Below are positions 8,725 to 19,394 of a DNA stretch of 64,000 nt, piece by piece. The notes under the pieces were generated by a model, which saw nothing but the letters and a program-made list of their open reading frames with translations, had not been told where the DNA came from and did not search any database. Positions within the stretch are counted from its first letter, which is position 1; each line of letters opens with the position of its first letter. The position numbers and the translations under genes were made by a program. Source of the DNA: CAWJKP01 sp963843465 (GTDB lineage: Bacteria; Planctomycetota; Planctomycetia; Pirellulales; Thermoguttaceae). The stretch covers positions 1,364,001 to 1,428,000 of the forward strand of contig CAWJKP010000001.1 in the NCBI GenBank assembly GCA_963843465.1, in the 5' to 3' direction.

Positions 8725-10430
8725 ATGGGAAATACCGCCAAGCGATACAAGCGAACACAGTTGCCGAACGGGATCAACCGGTCCTGCGTGGGAACCTCCG
8801 ATTTGAGCAACTGCCTCGTCGGCCTGTTGGACGGCATCGAACCGACGCCTGGCTGTCAGGCCAGCCGGTCGTCCTCTGCCACGTTAGCTCGCTTGGCCGC
8901 CCACGGGTGTCTGGCCACTGCCTTCCTCGAAGTAGCCGCCTGCCGCAGCAATCACCCGGCGATCTTGATGGGCCAGCAGGCGTTCTCGTACGACGCAATT
9001 GAGCGAGCTTCCCATGAGGTTGCCTCATTTCTCCGTCGGAAACAGAACCTGGAGCCGGAAGCCCGGGTCGGATTGCTGTTCAGCAATTCGCCGGAGTACT
9101 TGGCGGCGTTTTATGGAACCCTTCTCGCTGGCTGCACTGTCGTGCCACTGCCACCGGACATCGAGCCTGGTCGGCTGTCCCGGATTGTGTTGGCATGTGG
9201 AATGGAGGTAATCCTCAGCACACCCCGCATTCTCCGGCAGCGTTGCGATACGCCACCGGGGCGAATCCAGACTGTCGAGCTCCGACAGACTACCAGCGCA
9301 CGTTTGCCTTTGGTCGAGCTGCCGACCATCAACGGGCGGCGCCCATCGGTGATCATGTTCACGTCCGGTTCCTCGGGTGAGCCAAAAGGGGTGATGCTCA
9401 GCGATGCCAACTTGCTGGCCAACGCCCAAGCCATTGGGCAGTATCTACCCATCGGGCCCGACGATCGCGCCCTGGCGCTGTTGCCGTTCTATCACGCCTT
9501 CGGTAATTCGGTGTTGCAGACACATCTGCTTCAGGGCGCGACGCTGGTCGTTGGGGGGACCGCGGTCTGTCCTAACAGCATCCTCGAAGCAATCGTGGAG
9601 TCCGAGGCCACTACGTTTTCCTGCGTCCCGGAGGTGTACGCAGCTTTACTCTCCTGGAGCGAGTTGGGCAGTTTGCCGATGCCGAGCTTGCGGTATATGA
9701 CAGTCGCGGGTGGAACTTTGCGGCCGGAGCTGGCCCTCTCGGTTGCCGAGCGGATCGCCCCCGCCGAGTTCTATGTGATGTATGGCCAAACGGAGGCAAC
9801 GGCGCGGCTGGGGTATTTGCCACCCCGGGAGCTGCGGGCGCGGGCCGGCTCGATTGGCAAGGCAATCCCGGGGGTCGAACTGCGCGTGGTTGACGAACTC
9901 GGACAACCAGTTTCGCCAGGCCAAGTGGGCGAGCTTTGCGCCCGGGCGCAAACGTCATGTTGGGGTATTGGCGGGATCCGGAGGCCACCGTGGAAACAAT
10001 CAAGGATGGCTGGCTGCAGACCGGTGACCTCGCCACGACCGACAGCGATGGTTACATCTTCGTGAAGGGCCGCAAGAGTGACATCGTAAAAATCCAAGGT
10101 CTCCGCACTCATCCCCGAGAACTCGAGGAGGCGGTACTACGCCGCTTTCCCCAGAGCCAAGTCCTGGCCGTGCCTTACGAGCTATCCGGAGCGACGCGTT
10201 TCGCGCTCTACCTGATTCCCAACAAGGGCTACGAGTTGACCGAGGCGGAGATCCGGCAGCAATGCCTCCGCGACCTGCCGCGGAACAAAGTTCCCGCATA
10301 CATCGAATTGTTGCAGCGCTGGCCGCTGAATCGCGCCGGGAAAGTCGACCGCCCCGCCCTCAGACAACGAGCGGAACGCTTGGCGTGGAAAACGTTTCTT
10401 GCCGACCGTGATTGGAAGCACGCGGCGTGA
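8725..10430 (+). pseudogene. AMP-dependent acyl-CoA/acyl-ACP synthetase (ANL family), frameshifted
   Basis: The protein of about 560 residues would adenylate a carboxylic acid and load it onto CoA or the ACP encoded next. The P-loop-like motif MFTSGSSGEPKGVML lies near residue 210-225, YGQTEAT near 352, and TGDLATTDSDGYIFVKGR plus a C-terminal lysine region (NRAGKVDR) complete the ANL signature. The frame breaks at about 9947: one frame reads GELCARAQ, the other continues as GANVMLGYW. One G missing from the run at 9945-9949 would restore a normal ELCARGANVMLGYW. It is therefore either a single-base lesion or a sequencing error. The N-terminal 70 residues from ATG 8725 are not family-like, so the true start may be further in. 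It heads a five-gene same-strand cluster. Confidence 0.85.
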
Positions 10431-10466
10431 GACCGCGGCCTGCGTCCAAAATTGTGACCAGAGGAA

Positions 10467-10745
10467 ATGAGTTTGAGCATGACGATGCCAAGACCGATCG
10501 AACAGACGCTGCTCGCGTTCTTCAGGCAGAATACCAACCTCGCCTCGGACTTCGACATCGACACCGACCTTCTGGCGGGGTGCGGGATTGATTCGCTGTT
10601 GGTGACCGATCTGCTGCTCCGCATTGAAGCCACTTTCCAAATCAGGCTGGCGGCTCGCGACGTTTCACCGGAAAACCTTCGCACGGTTCGGCGGTTAGCG
10701 ACGCTGGTGTCCGCTAGGCAGCAGAAGCAAAGAAAGGCCGCTTAG
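10467..10745 (+). CDS. Acyl carrier protein
   Basis: This is a 92-residue protein of the PP-binding family. GIDSLLVTDLL contains the phosphopantetheine-bearing Ser43, followed by the helix that recognises partner enzymes. The acidic stretch DFDIDTDLL before it is typical of helix I-II of carrier proteins. A second ATG at 10479 is equally plausible as start: GAGGA at 10461-10465 is too close to 10467 and 13 bases from 10479. The gene follows the acyl ligase after 36 bases and precedes an acyltransferase, so it most likely carries the activated acyl group between them. A dedicated ACP outside a fatty-acid synthesis locus points to secondary or specialised lipid metabolism. Confidence 0.9.
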   Translation: MSLSMTMPRPIEQTLLAFFRQNTNLASDFDIDTDLLAGCGIDSLLVTDLLLRIEATFQIRLAARDVSPENLRTVRRLATLVSARQQKQRKAA

Positions 10746-10796
10746 TCCTCGAGGCGATGTGCGACATCGTTGTTTATCTTGGCAAGGAGCGCCGTC

Positions 10797-11669
10797 ATGG
10801 AATGGGCCCTGGAATCTCGGCCGTTGTCGCCCGCGGAAATCCCCTTCTACAACCTCCACTACTTGTACGCGTGTCCGAGCCCGGCGGACCCGACCATGCT
10901 GTGGGGCTTAGACGTCGACATGCGCGCGCTGGAGGCGTACCTCCATGAGCGAAACCAAACCAGCCCGACCCTGATCACCGTGAGCCATGTCCTGCTGCAG
11001 GCGGTAGGAAGGGCGCTGGCCCGATTTCCACAGTTGAACCGTCGCGTGGTAGGCCGCCGCATCTACACGTTCCGCGACGTGAACGTCCGTATCATGATCT
11101 ACGATAAGCAACGCGGGGAAGTCGACGTGGTGCTGGTTCGTCATGCCGATTACCTCGAACTCACACGAATCGCGCAGCAACTCTGGAGGAGCCAGACCGA
11201 CGTGGTTCACGGCGTCTCCCAGGACCATCTCGACAAGCAGTGGCTGCGGCGTTGGCCGGAATGGTTGCTGCGCGGGGTGATCCGAGGCTACCTGGGCTTG
11301 CAGCGGAATTTTCGCTTGCCCAACTTTGGCCGCATCGACCGCATCGCCAGCGCCCCCGTGCTGGTGAACTATTTCGGGTTTTCCGCCGCCCCCACCCTCC
11401 ACACGTACAGGCCCTCCAGCTTTCCCGACGGAAGCTCGCATCTCAACGTCACGATGGGACGGATTGAGCCGCGGCCGGCCGTCGACAACGGCCAGGTCGT
11501 GGTGCGGCGCATGGCGCCCTTGTTTGTACGGGCGGATCACCGGCTGGCGGATCCTTTTGTGGTGGCGCGTTTTGTCAGTACCCTGCAAACGCTGTTGCAG
11601 AATCCTGCGAGCATGGAGAATCCGCGTGACGTCGCACACGGTGCGGATGCCGCGTTGTCGGCAGCCTGA
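10797..11669 (+). CDS. 2-oxoacid dehydrogenase E2 / CAT-like acyltransferase
   Basis: This 290-residue protein matches the catalytic fold of E2 and chloramphenicol acetyltransferases but lacks lipoyl and E3-binding domains. The active-site motif is HRLAD (His248, Asp252), near the C-terminus as in the family (usually HRxxDG; here the Gly is Pro). I chose ATG 10797 over upstream starts because AAGGAG at 10784-10789 precedes it at good distance. Stand-alone E2-like proteins next to an ACP and an acyl ligase are expected to transfer the acyl group from ACP or CoA to an acceptor; the acceptor is unknown. The last 23 bases overlap the next gene. Confidence 0.75.
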   Translation: MEWALESRPLSPAEIPFYNLHYLYACPSPADPTMLWGLDVDMRALEAYLHERNQTSPTLITVSHVLLQAVGRALARFPQLNRRVVGRRIYTFRDVNVRIMIYDKQRGEVDVVLVRHADYLELTRIAQQLWRSQTDVVHGVSQDHLDKQWLRRWPEWLLRGVIRGYLGLQRNFRLPNFGRIDRIASAPVLVNYFGFSAAPTLHTYRPSSFPDGSSHLNVTMGRIEPRPAVDNGQVVVRRMAPLFVRADHRLADPFVVARFVSTLQTLLQNPASMENPRDVAHGADAALSAA

Positions 11670-12351
11670 GTCCCGGGGCCGGAAGGCGCGGGCTCTGCGG
11701 TGGGGGCAGCGGGCCGTCGTGACGGCCCTGTTGCTCTGCGTCGCCGAAGGGTCCCGCGGCGCGCAGCCACCGGCGATACGCCGGCCAGGCAAGGTCTTGA
11801 TAGTGCGCGGAGTGATGACCGTGTTTTCGCTGGGGCTGGACGAGCTGGCAAGCAAAATGGAAAAGCACGGGTTCGATGTCTCGATCGTGCCCGCCTCGGT
11901 GTCGCCGATTGTGATGGCAAGCATGAAGGCGGCCTATCGAACGAATCCGAACTATGGCCCGGTGGTGATCATCGGCCATAGTCTCGGCGCCAACATGGCC
12001 CCGCTGCTCGCCAGACAATTCCAGGACGCAAGGCTTCCGGTAGACCTGCTGGTCCTGCTGGACTGCACCTTCAAGGCGACGGTCCCGTCCAACGTGCGGC
12101 GATGCGTGAATCTTTATCAATCCGGCAAGCACGGCTTCCCGGCGGGACTTCCCGTTGGCGCAGACAGCGCGTCCACCACGCTCATCAACGCGGAAGTCAA
12201 TGCCTTTCAGCAGCAATATCGCTGCGCCAACATCGACCAATCCGCCATCGATCACTTCAACATCGACTTTGCGCCGTGGATCCAAGAGATCGTCATCGGG
12301 GAGGCCATGCAGGTCTGTCCGCAGCGACCCTTTGTCGCGCCTCGGCGATAG
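11647..12351 (+). CDS. Secreted lipase-like alpha/beta hydrolase
   Basis: This 234-residue protein has an N-terminal hydrophobic stretch (about residues 21-38) ending before AQPPA, which looks like a Sec signal peptide. GHSLGAN holds the putative nucleophile Ser112. Upstream, VLIVRGVMTVFSLGLDELA is a strand-loop typical of lipase/thioesterase-like proteins. I place the start at ATG 11647, inside the end of the acyltransferase gene; a GTG at 11626 is an alternative. The overlap implies co-translation. In a pathway built on an ACP it may release or trim an acyl product outside the cytoplasm, but the substrate cannot be told from sequence. Confidence 0.65.
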   Translation: MPRCRQPESRGRKARALRWGQRAVVTALLLCVAEGSRGAQPPAIRRPGKVLIVRGVMTVFSLGLDELASKMEKHGFDVSIVPASVSPIVMASMKAAYRTNPNYGPVVIIGHSLGANMAPLLARQFQDARLPVDLLVLLDCTFKATVPSNVRRCVNLYQSGKHGFPAGLPVGADSASTTLINAEVNAFQQQYRCANIDQSAIDHFNIDFAPWIQEIVIGEAMQVCPQRPFVAPRR

Positions 12352-12486
12352 CCGGCCGGAGCCGGCGGACGGGCCGTCCTGCGGGGACGGAGGACGAGTG
12401 GCCTCCGGAGCGAGGCCGTCCGACGGCGCAGGTGCGTGCAGTCGGAAGCATTCCGCAATTTCCCCTGGCAGGGCGAGAGAGCAAAG

Positions 12487-13143
12487 ATGAACGGCGACTT
12501 ACCGCAGATGCTTGTCGTGGTGACGGTGTGGTGCTACTGGATTGGCGTGCTTGTCATGATGGTGCGGAGCCGGCTCCACTATAAGGCCGGGTCCGGAGGA
12601 TTACCCCATACGCCGTGGGAACGTTGGATCTGGGTGCTCTGGTTGCCCGCCGTACTGCTGTGGCAGATTCTTCCGATTCACGCCCTGCGGTCAAATCACG
12701 TCTTTTTTGCGGTCCTGCCCGGCTTATCGGGTCATCCGGCGGTCTCCGTGCTGCGCTGGTGCGGCGCCGCTGCGGCGATGCTCTCGTTCCTGCTGACCAT
12801 TCCCTGCTGGCTGCGGATGGGATGCAACTGGAGCATGGCCGTGGTGCCGACCAAACCCACCCGGCTGGTCACCGACGGGTTGTTCGCCCATATCCGTCAT
12901 CCCATCTACGCTCTGAGCATCGTGCTCATGGTGTCCACGATGGTCATCGTGGCATCGCCCGCCATGCTTATCGTCGGGTGCGTACATCTGCTGATGCTTT
13001 TTCTCAAAACGGTCGCGGAGGAGGAGTACCTGCGGCGGCGGCACGGTCAAGACTACATGGACTACTGCCGTCGGACCGGACGTTTCCTGCCGCGACGTCG
13101 CGTGGTGGTCCAGGATCGTGCGCACCGCCGCGCTGCGGTGTGA
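12487..13143 (+). CDS. Isoprenylcysteine carboxyl methyltransferase (ICMT/PEMT-like) membrane protein
   Basis: This is a 218-residue membrane protein with about five hydrophobic segments. Near the C-terminus it has the family signature: LVTDGLFAHIRHPIYAL, then a membrane helix, then EEEYLRRRHGQDYMDYCRRTGRFLP. Those two blocks bind S-adenosylmethionine in ICMT and phospholipid methyltransferases. ATG 12487 is chosen because AGAGAGCAAAG precedes it and the longer frame adds non-family residues. It follows the lipase-like gene after 135 bases and ends the cluster. Bacterial members methylate diverse carboxyl or lipid head groups, so here it may methylate the product of the acyl pathway; that is inference. 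Confidence 0.8.
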   Translation: MNGDLPQMLVVVTVWCYWIGVLVMMVRSRLHYKAGSGGLPHTPWERWIWVLWLPAVLLWQILPIHALRSNHVFFAVLPGLSGHPAVSVLRWCGAAAAMLSFLLTIPCWLRMGCNWSMAVVPTKPTRLVTDGLFAHIRHPIYALSIVLMVSTMVIVASPAMLIVGCVHLLMLFLKTVAEEEYLRRRHGQDYMDYCRRTGRFLPRRRVVVQDRAHRRAAV

Positions 13144-13432
13144 TCGTCTGGCAAGAAAATGTCGGAGGATCTCATGGCGATTGACGATAGATGGCCATCG
13201 CCGACAGCAGCGCAATCACCAAGACAATTCTCTTGCTATACATGACGCATTCCCTTCTTCTTGCTTGTGCCTTTGCCGTTCCGTGCCGGGGTTTCTATAA
13301 TCTGGCGATCATCCACGGGGTTCTTAAGCTTGTCATGCCTGTCGGAACTGGGGATGGTCCGTTAATACAGCTTCACGGCATCGGACGGGTTCTCTCGGCA
13401 GCGTAAATCGGGGCCCGACGGCGGCTTCGCCA
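13144..13432. other. Intergenic region with a short signal-peptide-like reading frame
   Basis: The only coding-like item is a minus-strand frame at 13172-13243 of 23 residues, MYSKRIVLVIALLSAMAIYRQSP, quoted here as its core RIVLVIALLSAMAI. It resembles the start of a signal peptide and then stops. It is probably the broken 5' end of a lost gene, or chance. Nothing else is seen. Confidence 0.3.
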
Positions 13433-16039
13433 TCACGGTTTAGTTTCCAGTTTCTTTCGCACTTCGGCCGCCAGCACATAGAGCTTGGCCGAGCGCTCCT
13501 GCCACTCGCAACCGGCGCCAACATGCGACTTGCCGTCCTGCGTACCCGCCAACGCCCGTCCATACCAAATGGACCTGCAGACATTGATTCGGTCGGCCAG
13601 AAGTTGGCGGCAGCGCCCAACAAGTTCCGCACCGAGTTTAGCGGCCTGCGTGTCCATGGCCTGGCCGATAAATATGGCCGCCTCGGCCTCCTGAAGGCCC
13701 TCACGCATCACGTCCAGCCGTACCGAGTTCATGGCGCCATCCGGCCCGGGCTGCGCCAGACTGACCACGGTCGGCTCGCGTTGCGCACAACTGGAGTGCG
13801 GCCAGCGGTTGTACTCGTAGATCAAGCGTTTCGTGCCGTTGATTTCTGATGGCACCGCCCAGCCATCCAGGATGCACCGCCCGAAGCCGCGGGTGCTGCC
13901 GTACAGCGCCCGTTCCGCGGTCAGCCGCATCATGTAGGCGGCCGTATCGTCAAAATCTTCACGAAGATAGGAAGTTCCTGGACCGGTCATTTCCCAGAAA
14001 TGCGGAAGTTTCTTGGCCGGATCAAAGATTTCCCGTCCGTAGCAGAATTCCTGGTAAACCACGAAGGCGCCACCGCCCGCAGAATAAGGCTTGGTCGCGG
14101 ATGTTGCCGAGTGGCAGCCGCGGGTCCAACCCACGCCCGGCGCCAGTTCCGAAGACATTTTGAAAACCTCGACCGGCGCAGCGCCGTCGCTCAGAATGCC
14201 GAAACACATGGACTTTTCCATGCCTTCTTTAGCTAGATGTTCGCGGAGGCCATCCAAAACCGGCTTCCAAAACGCCTTGCTGGCCGCGGTGCCGAAAACC
14301 GGCACCTGAACGTGCGAGCGGGCCGTGGTCTGGGCGTCAATAACCGTAACGGTGTTTTCCTGATCTGCCTTGCGCGTCTCCCAGCCGCCGGCGTGCCAGA
14401 TGTGGAGCGCGACGAAGGCCGGCACACCCAGATGTTTTTTGACCAGCTTGAGGTAGCGATCGAAAACCGTAAAATCGTAGTCATAGGTTCCGTCGGCTTT
14501 CTTCACCCAGTAAACCATGCCTGCGTCATTTCCGAACTGGGTTCGATCCACAACCGGAATGTTGACCACGCGGTCGCCCATGCTTGCCAGCAGGGCGAAG
14601 CTCTTGTCCAGCAACGCCCAATGTTCCTCCGACCATTCCGGCACGCGGTAGTAATCCGCGAGCGTGTTGGGCGACTCATAGATGCCCACGAACGTGCGGT
14701 AGTCCTTGGGATCGGGCGCCTGCCAGTCCACGACATCCAGAAAGACCGGAACCTCAGTGGGCTTGATTCCCTCGGCCGCAATGGTCAGCGTCGCCTGGTA
14801 ACTGCCGGCCGAGACATCCTTGGGAACATGCACGGTCGCCCGGATCGGCAAAATGGCGGCGCCGTTTTTAGCAACGGCAATTTCGGCAGGCGCCTTGGGA
14901 TCGAGCACATCAAAGGAATAGAGCACACGCCCGCTGCGCTGAAAACTGGTCGTTTCGCCCTTTCGCACGTACCAGACCTGGACCTGCGCCGCCGAGATTT
15001 TGCCCGAACCGTCCTGTTGCCCGAATTCGCTGATGATGGCCACAGGAGCCTTGATCGCCTGCCGGCTGGAAAGCACCACCGCGCCGGAATGCGCGCCATT
15101 GCGAACGCCGACGATGCGGATAGGTCGCAGGCACGCCTGTGGCGCGCCGTAATCAATCTCTTCCAGCCGATCATGAATATCCAGATTCCAAACTTGCACA
15201 CCGTCCGGGCGCGCCACGTTGGGCGTAAAGCCTGCGCCGACAGCCGCCAGCCGCAGGCTGTTCAGACCCACCGGAGTCCAACCGCGATATCTACCATAGA
15301 AATGCTGCTGGCCAAAACTCCACCACTTCATCGCAGAAGGGTGAAAGTCGCTGCGATGCATCTCCACGGCCAGAAGGTTGACTCCCGGACGAAGCGCGCT
15401 GACCGAAATTTCGATTGGCCCGAAACTGCGCTCACGTTTGGCGACGCGCTCTTTATGTTCCGCCTTCTGGTCAACCGGAGGCGGAATCGCCACACCGGCC
15501 GCGTCCACCCAGGCTTCGTCAGGATAAAGCCGGGCGGGTGTCTCGGGCTTGACTTCGCCTGCCGGCATATCGGCGCGAGCCACTTCTTTCCCATTGAGAT
15601 AAATAATTGCGCCTCCGCGATAGTTCATCGTCAAGTAGAGTTTCTTAACCTCAGCAGGAGCAGCGACGACAAAGACTGATCGCAATGACACCAGCGCGAG
15701 AAACGGGGACACTTCGCTATCGGATCCAAAGATCGGCGCTGGCGAACGCACCCAGGAACCATCGTCGAACTCTACATTCTTCCATTCCAGGGACGGCGGC
15801 GGTGTTTCAACGCTACCATTAGGAACCGGCAATACGGCCGGCTTGTCAGCCGCCTGGCCCGCGGCCTTGAACGCTTCCACCGAAACGACCGGCTGGCGCA
15901 GCGTAATGCGCCAGGCCCAGGGGCTGGCACCAGAAAGAATGTCTCTGGCCTTGGCTGGCACGGTGCTGGAAGACTCGCCAGCCAGTGCAACACAACAACT
16001 GCACAAGATGACTGTCAGACTGAACCCGCTTCGTTTCAT
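13433..16039 (-). CDS. Large secreted glycoside-hydrolase-like protein (DUF4091-type)
   Basis: This 868-residue protein starts MKRSGFSLTVILCSCCVALAG, a Sec or lipoprotein signal peptide. The next 250 residues form beta-sandwich sequence with WKNVEFDDGSWVR and YLNGKEVARADMP, typical of galactose-binding-like domains. A middle beta domain follows, then a TIM-barrel-like part (GIYESPNTLADYY, HIWHAGGWET, CFGILSDGA). The C-terminal VRLDVMREGLQEAEAAIFI motif is typical of DUF4091 and related GH-like proteins. ATG 16039 is chosen because AAGGAAA precedes it and the signal peptide follows at once; an upstream start at 16081 would bury the signal. It probably acts on polysaccharide outside the cytoplasm. 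The exact substrate and catalytic residues are not identifiable here. Confidence 0.7.
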   Translation of the reverse strand: MKRSGFSLTVILCSCCVALAGESSSTVPAKARDILSGASPWAWRITLRQPVVSVEAFKAAGQAADKPAVLPVPNGSVETPPPSLEWKNVEFDDGSWVRSPAPIFGSDSEVSPFLALVSLRSVFVVAAPAEVKKLYLTMNYRGGAIIYLNGKEVARADMPAGEVKPETPARLYPDEAWVDAAGVAIPPPVDQKAEHKERVAKRERSFGPIEISVSALRPGVNLLAVEMHRSDFHPSAMKWWSFGQQHFYGRYRGWTPVGLNSLRLAAVGAGFTPNVARPDGVQVWNLDIHDRLEEIDYGAPQACLRPIRIVGVRNGAHSGAVVLSSRQAIKAPVAIISEFGQQDGSGKISAAQVQVWYVRKGETTSFQRSGRVLYSFDVLDPKAPAEIAVAKNGAAILPIRATVHVPKDVSAGSYQATLTIAAEGIKPTEVPVFLDVVDWQAPDPKDYRTFVGIYESPNTLADYYRVPEWSEEHWALLDKSFALLASMGDRVVNIPVVDRTQFGNDAGMVYWVKKADGTYDYDFTVFDRYLKLVKKHLGVPAFVALHIWHAGGWETRKADQENTVTVIDAQTTARSHVQVPVFGTAASKAFWKPVLDGLREHLAKEGMEKSMCFGILSDGAAPVEVFKMSSELAPGVGWTRGCHSATSATKPYSAGGGAFVVYQEFCYGREIFDPAKKLPHFWEMTGPGTSYLREDFDDTAAYMMRLTAERALYGSTRGFGRCILDGWAVPSEINGTKRLIYEYNRWPHSSCAQREPTVVSLAQPGPDGAMNSVRLDVMREGLQEAEAAIFIGQAMDTQAAKLGAELVGRCRQLLADRINVCRSIWYGRALAGTQDGKSHVGAGCEWQERSAKLYVLAAEVRKKLETKP

Positions 16040-16202
16040 AGTGTTTTCCTTGTAACTTGATCGCGCCAATTGCTTCCGCAAACTAGGCCAGTTTGGCCCT
16101 CAATAGCCGGGCGATTGATCGTGTGTAACTGTTCACGGGGTTCTTGCCGTTGCCCGGAATGTCCCATATAGGCTTCGCTTGTCAACAGTTTTCCAGGGCG
16201 CT
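16040..16202. other. Short intergenic gap
   Basis: There is no gene. This carries the 5' leader of the glycoside-hydrolase-like gene (minus strand) just downstream of the kelch pseudogene's stop. Confidence 0.5.
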
Positions 16203-18661
16203 TCACGGAGTCTTCGCCTCCGGTTCCATCTCCTGGAGGTTCGCCGTCTTGCGGTCGAACTTCAGCGCCCACACCTTGCAGGCGCTGGAGTTGTTCAGAA
16301 CGGCCAGTTTCAATCCCGGATCGTAGCGGAGCGCGTCGGACCAACTGAACGGGTTCCCCTTGAACTCGGCCGGCTTGTCGTTCTCCACGAACCTCAGATC
16401 GGCCCAGTAGAACTTGCCGTCGGCCGGATCCCAAATCGCATTGCCGAGTTGGCCGTCCGGTTTGGCGAAGAGATTCATGATCAGGATCAGATCGGCGCCG
16501 GGCAGGTAGATGGCCTCGCTCCAGAAGAAGAATTGGCCCAGCGCCTTGGGCTTCCGCACGTCCACCTTCTCCGCCTTGCCGGAGGCCATATCGTAGCGGA
16601 GCACGACCTTCTCGTTGGCCATCCACAGGCAGTCGCGCTTGGAGTCGTAGATCACGTCGTGCCCATCGGCGTAGATGCCGCCGAGAACTGGCCCGTTCCA
16701 CGGCATCTTCTGCCATTGGCCGGCCTTGGCATCGAAGCGGAAGAGTCCCTTGGCCGAATAGCAGACCATGCCCCTGGGCGTGGCCGCTTGAAAGCTGCCC
16801 AGTTCTCCGCAGTGCTCCAGGCCGGGAAGCGGAACCGGCTCCCACTCCCGAACTGCCGGGTCATACGCCCGGTCGAAGTAGAGCATCTTGCCCAGAGTCC
16901 GGTCGTAATCATAAGCCTTGTAGGCGTGCATGGGCACATGAGCCCGATCATGGAAGCTCACCGGCGTGGGCACCGAGGCGTAGATGATCTCGATCGGATC
17001 GTCAGGATGATATCCAACTGTCCAGCAGCCGCCCAGGACGCTGAAGTGCGAGACGTCGTCCTCCGCGCTGGTGGCGTGACCGCCGCCCCAGAACAGCAAC
17101 TGATGGCGATCCGCATCGTAGGCGGTCGTGCCCCAGCGATTCCGCGCCGGGTGCATACCGCGGGAATTTGAGTGCTGTCCACTGGTTGACAGGCATATCC
17201 CTGTAGGTCTGCCGCATCTTCTCTGCATCAGGCTGCGCCGCCTTCTCCCAGTCGGCCGGATCAATGGCGTTGAACGTATAGCTGCCCGAGGCCACGCCGT
17301 TGCTTGCGGTTCCGTCCTCGTCAACCCTGGCCGGATTCACCTTGCAGGCCCAAGTGACGAGCCCCCGCCCATAATTGTCCGCGGGCAGGCTCGCACACAC
17401 GAGCACATCGTCCTCATTGACCGCTCCGGCCTGCATTCCCATGCGCGGGCAGCCGGGGCTGATGGTGAACGTCTCCCGGCCCGACTGAACCTTCTGGATC
17501 GGCACGTGAAGGAGGAGCTTCCACTCGTTGGCCGCTACGTCGTAGGTCCACAGCTCGTGGGGCAGTCGCACACGGCTATAGCCGCCGGCCAGCACGATCC
17601 GTCCGGACTTCGGCAGCCAGGCCAGGACGTGTCCGGCGCGCGGCGACGGGGCCTTTGGGGGAAATCGCTGCTCCCAGGTCCGTGTTGCGCAGTCGTAGAC
17701 CCAGGTGTCCGAAAGGACGCGGTCCAGGCCGTCCCCAGCGAAGATCACGATCTTCTTGTGAACCGGATCGTAGGCGCTCTGCAACCGCGCCCGCCCGGGC
17801 GGTTCCACGGCGAGCGCGTCGACGACTTGCTCGAAGATCACCCGCACGGCCCGAATCGCCGCGATGTTCTCCTGGGTTGCCTTCCCGGCTAACGTCGGCC
17901 CTGAGACTTTCAGCGCCGCAGCCGCCGCGTCCAATCGCTGTGCCGCCGCCTCGCTTGCCGCCTTCTCCGTCCCCGCCAGCCCGGCGGCCGTAACCTCGCC
18001 GCGGAACTTCGCCGCCGTTGCCGCCAATTCAGCGGCCCTGGCCGCAAGATCTGCCTTGGATTCGGCTTCGGTCTCGCTGACGGCAAATCGGTTGCAGCAC
18101 GCGCCCAGCAGCGTCTTGGCCTGCCATCGCAGATCCTTGGCCTTTGCCGTGAGTTCACTCCGCTGCGGCGAACCGAACTCCAGCTTGCGCCACTCGTTCG
18201 ACGCAATGCTGTAGACCCAGGTGCCGATCGCGGCGCTGCCGCCGTCTCCGCCGGAGTGCAGAATCTCCTTGTTGACCGGGTCGTAGCACATCGAACCCCA
18301 GATTCGGCAAGAGGTGCGCGGCTTTGCTCCGGTCTCCTCCCACGCGCGGGCAACCGGGTCGTAACAGATGGTCTTGTTGTAGACGTACGCGTAGACCTTG
18401 CCGCCGTCGGGAACGAACGCAAACTCATAGTTCATCCGGGAAACCTGCCACTGGCCACCGCACGAACTTCTTGATCGTTGGTTCGTAGAGGAAAAGCGGC
18501 AGGTCCCGGCCACCGGTCGGCGTTTCGCAGACTTTCACCCACGTATTCGCCGGCGCGTCCGTCAGACTCACGTTCTGGGTGACCGGATTTGTTGCCGATT
18601 GCGCGTACCCGATGCCCGCTCCCGTCAGGACCGCCAGCGCAGTCAACATCCATCGCTTCAT
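16203..18661 (-). pseudogene. Secreted kelch/galactose-oxidase-like propeller protein, two frameshifts
   Basis: Three frames join into one protein of about 800 residues. The 5' piece starts MKRWMLTALAVLTGAGIGYAQ (signal peptide; GGGAGGGAAATC precedes ATG 18661). The middle piece carries kelch-like blades such as RLQSAYDPVHKKIVIFAGDG with DTWVYD, and an alanine-rich helical insert at about 18100-17880 that is likely coiled coil. The 3' piece continues with WGTTAYDADRHQLLFWGGGH and further blades. Frameshifts lie near 18440 and 17155. Each needs only a one-base change, so they may be sequencing errors. Kelch propellers of this type are common secreted proteins in planctomycetes; the ligand is unknown. 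The intact relative at 29862-31025 shows the same blade consensus. Confidence 0.7.
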
Positions 18662-19394
18662 GATTTCCCTCCCTTCCTTCCTGAGCAGTGGAAACAAAAT
18701 GAACGTCTCGAGGGCCTGTTGCCCAGCTCCTTCGTAGCCGTTCAACGCGTGGCGCACGCCGAGGAATCAAGTCGAACGGTACGGCTGCGATTCTAACTTG
18801 CCCTTGCGGAAATGTCGAACGCCCGGCAAGTAGAGGCTGTCGGCGGCTGCCGGAAGGCGATGGCGACCAGAGGGCTCCAGAACGGCTTGCAAGGCAACCA
18901 AGGCTCTCCGGCCCAGCGTCGGGGCCATGGTCGCGGCTGTGACGCGGCGTGTGCGGGCCTTGCCGAACCCGGCGGGCGGCCTCCTAGCCTTGGCGACACG
19001 GATTACACCACATCTTGCGAGGTTACCCCGATCTGGGCCTGGTCGCGGCGGCCTCGTCGGCACGACATGGTGCCTTACTGGCAGGGAGGCGGAGCTGGCA
19101 TGGCAGGCACAGGGGGCCGGGAGGGGCGGCCATCCTGTCAATTGGCTGCTTGGCCGAAAAGTCAGGCGGGAGTGTCAAAGCGGCTTCGGGTCAAGAACAA
19201 CCAACAGTTTCCTGGCTTCTTGACGCCGGCCGTGGCGTTTGCGCGGAGGTGGGGGTGACCGACGCAGGTTAGCGGGCTGACGTAAGGGACCTTCGATGGA
19301 AGCCCGCCAACAACAGCGATGGCATAGCCAGCGGCACATTTCCATAGTTCCATCCCGCCGGAACAGGAGATTTCCCATCGCGTTCACCTCCGCG
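18662..19394. other. Gene-poor stretch of 730 bases
   Basis: Open frames exist on both strands but none has a motif, a signal peptide or a usable ribosome binding site. The high G+C explains them as chance. I see no RNA gene or obvious repeat here. Confidence 0.5.
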
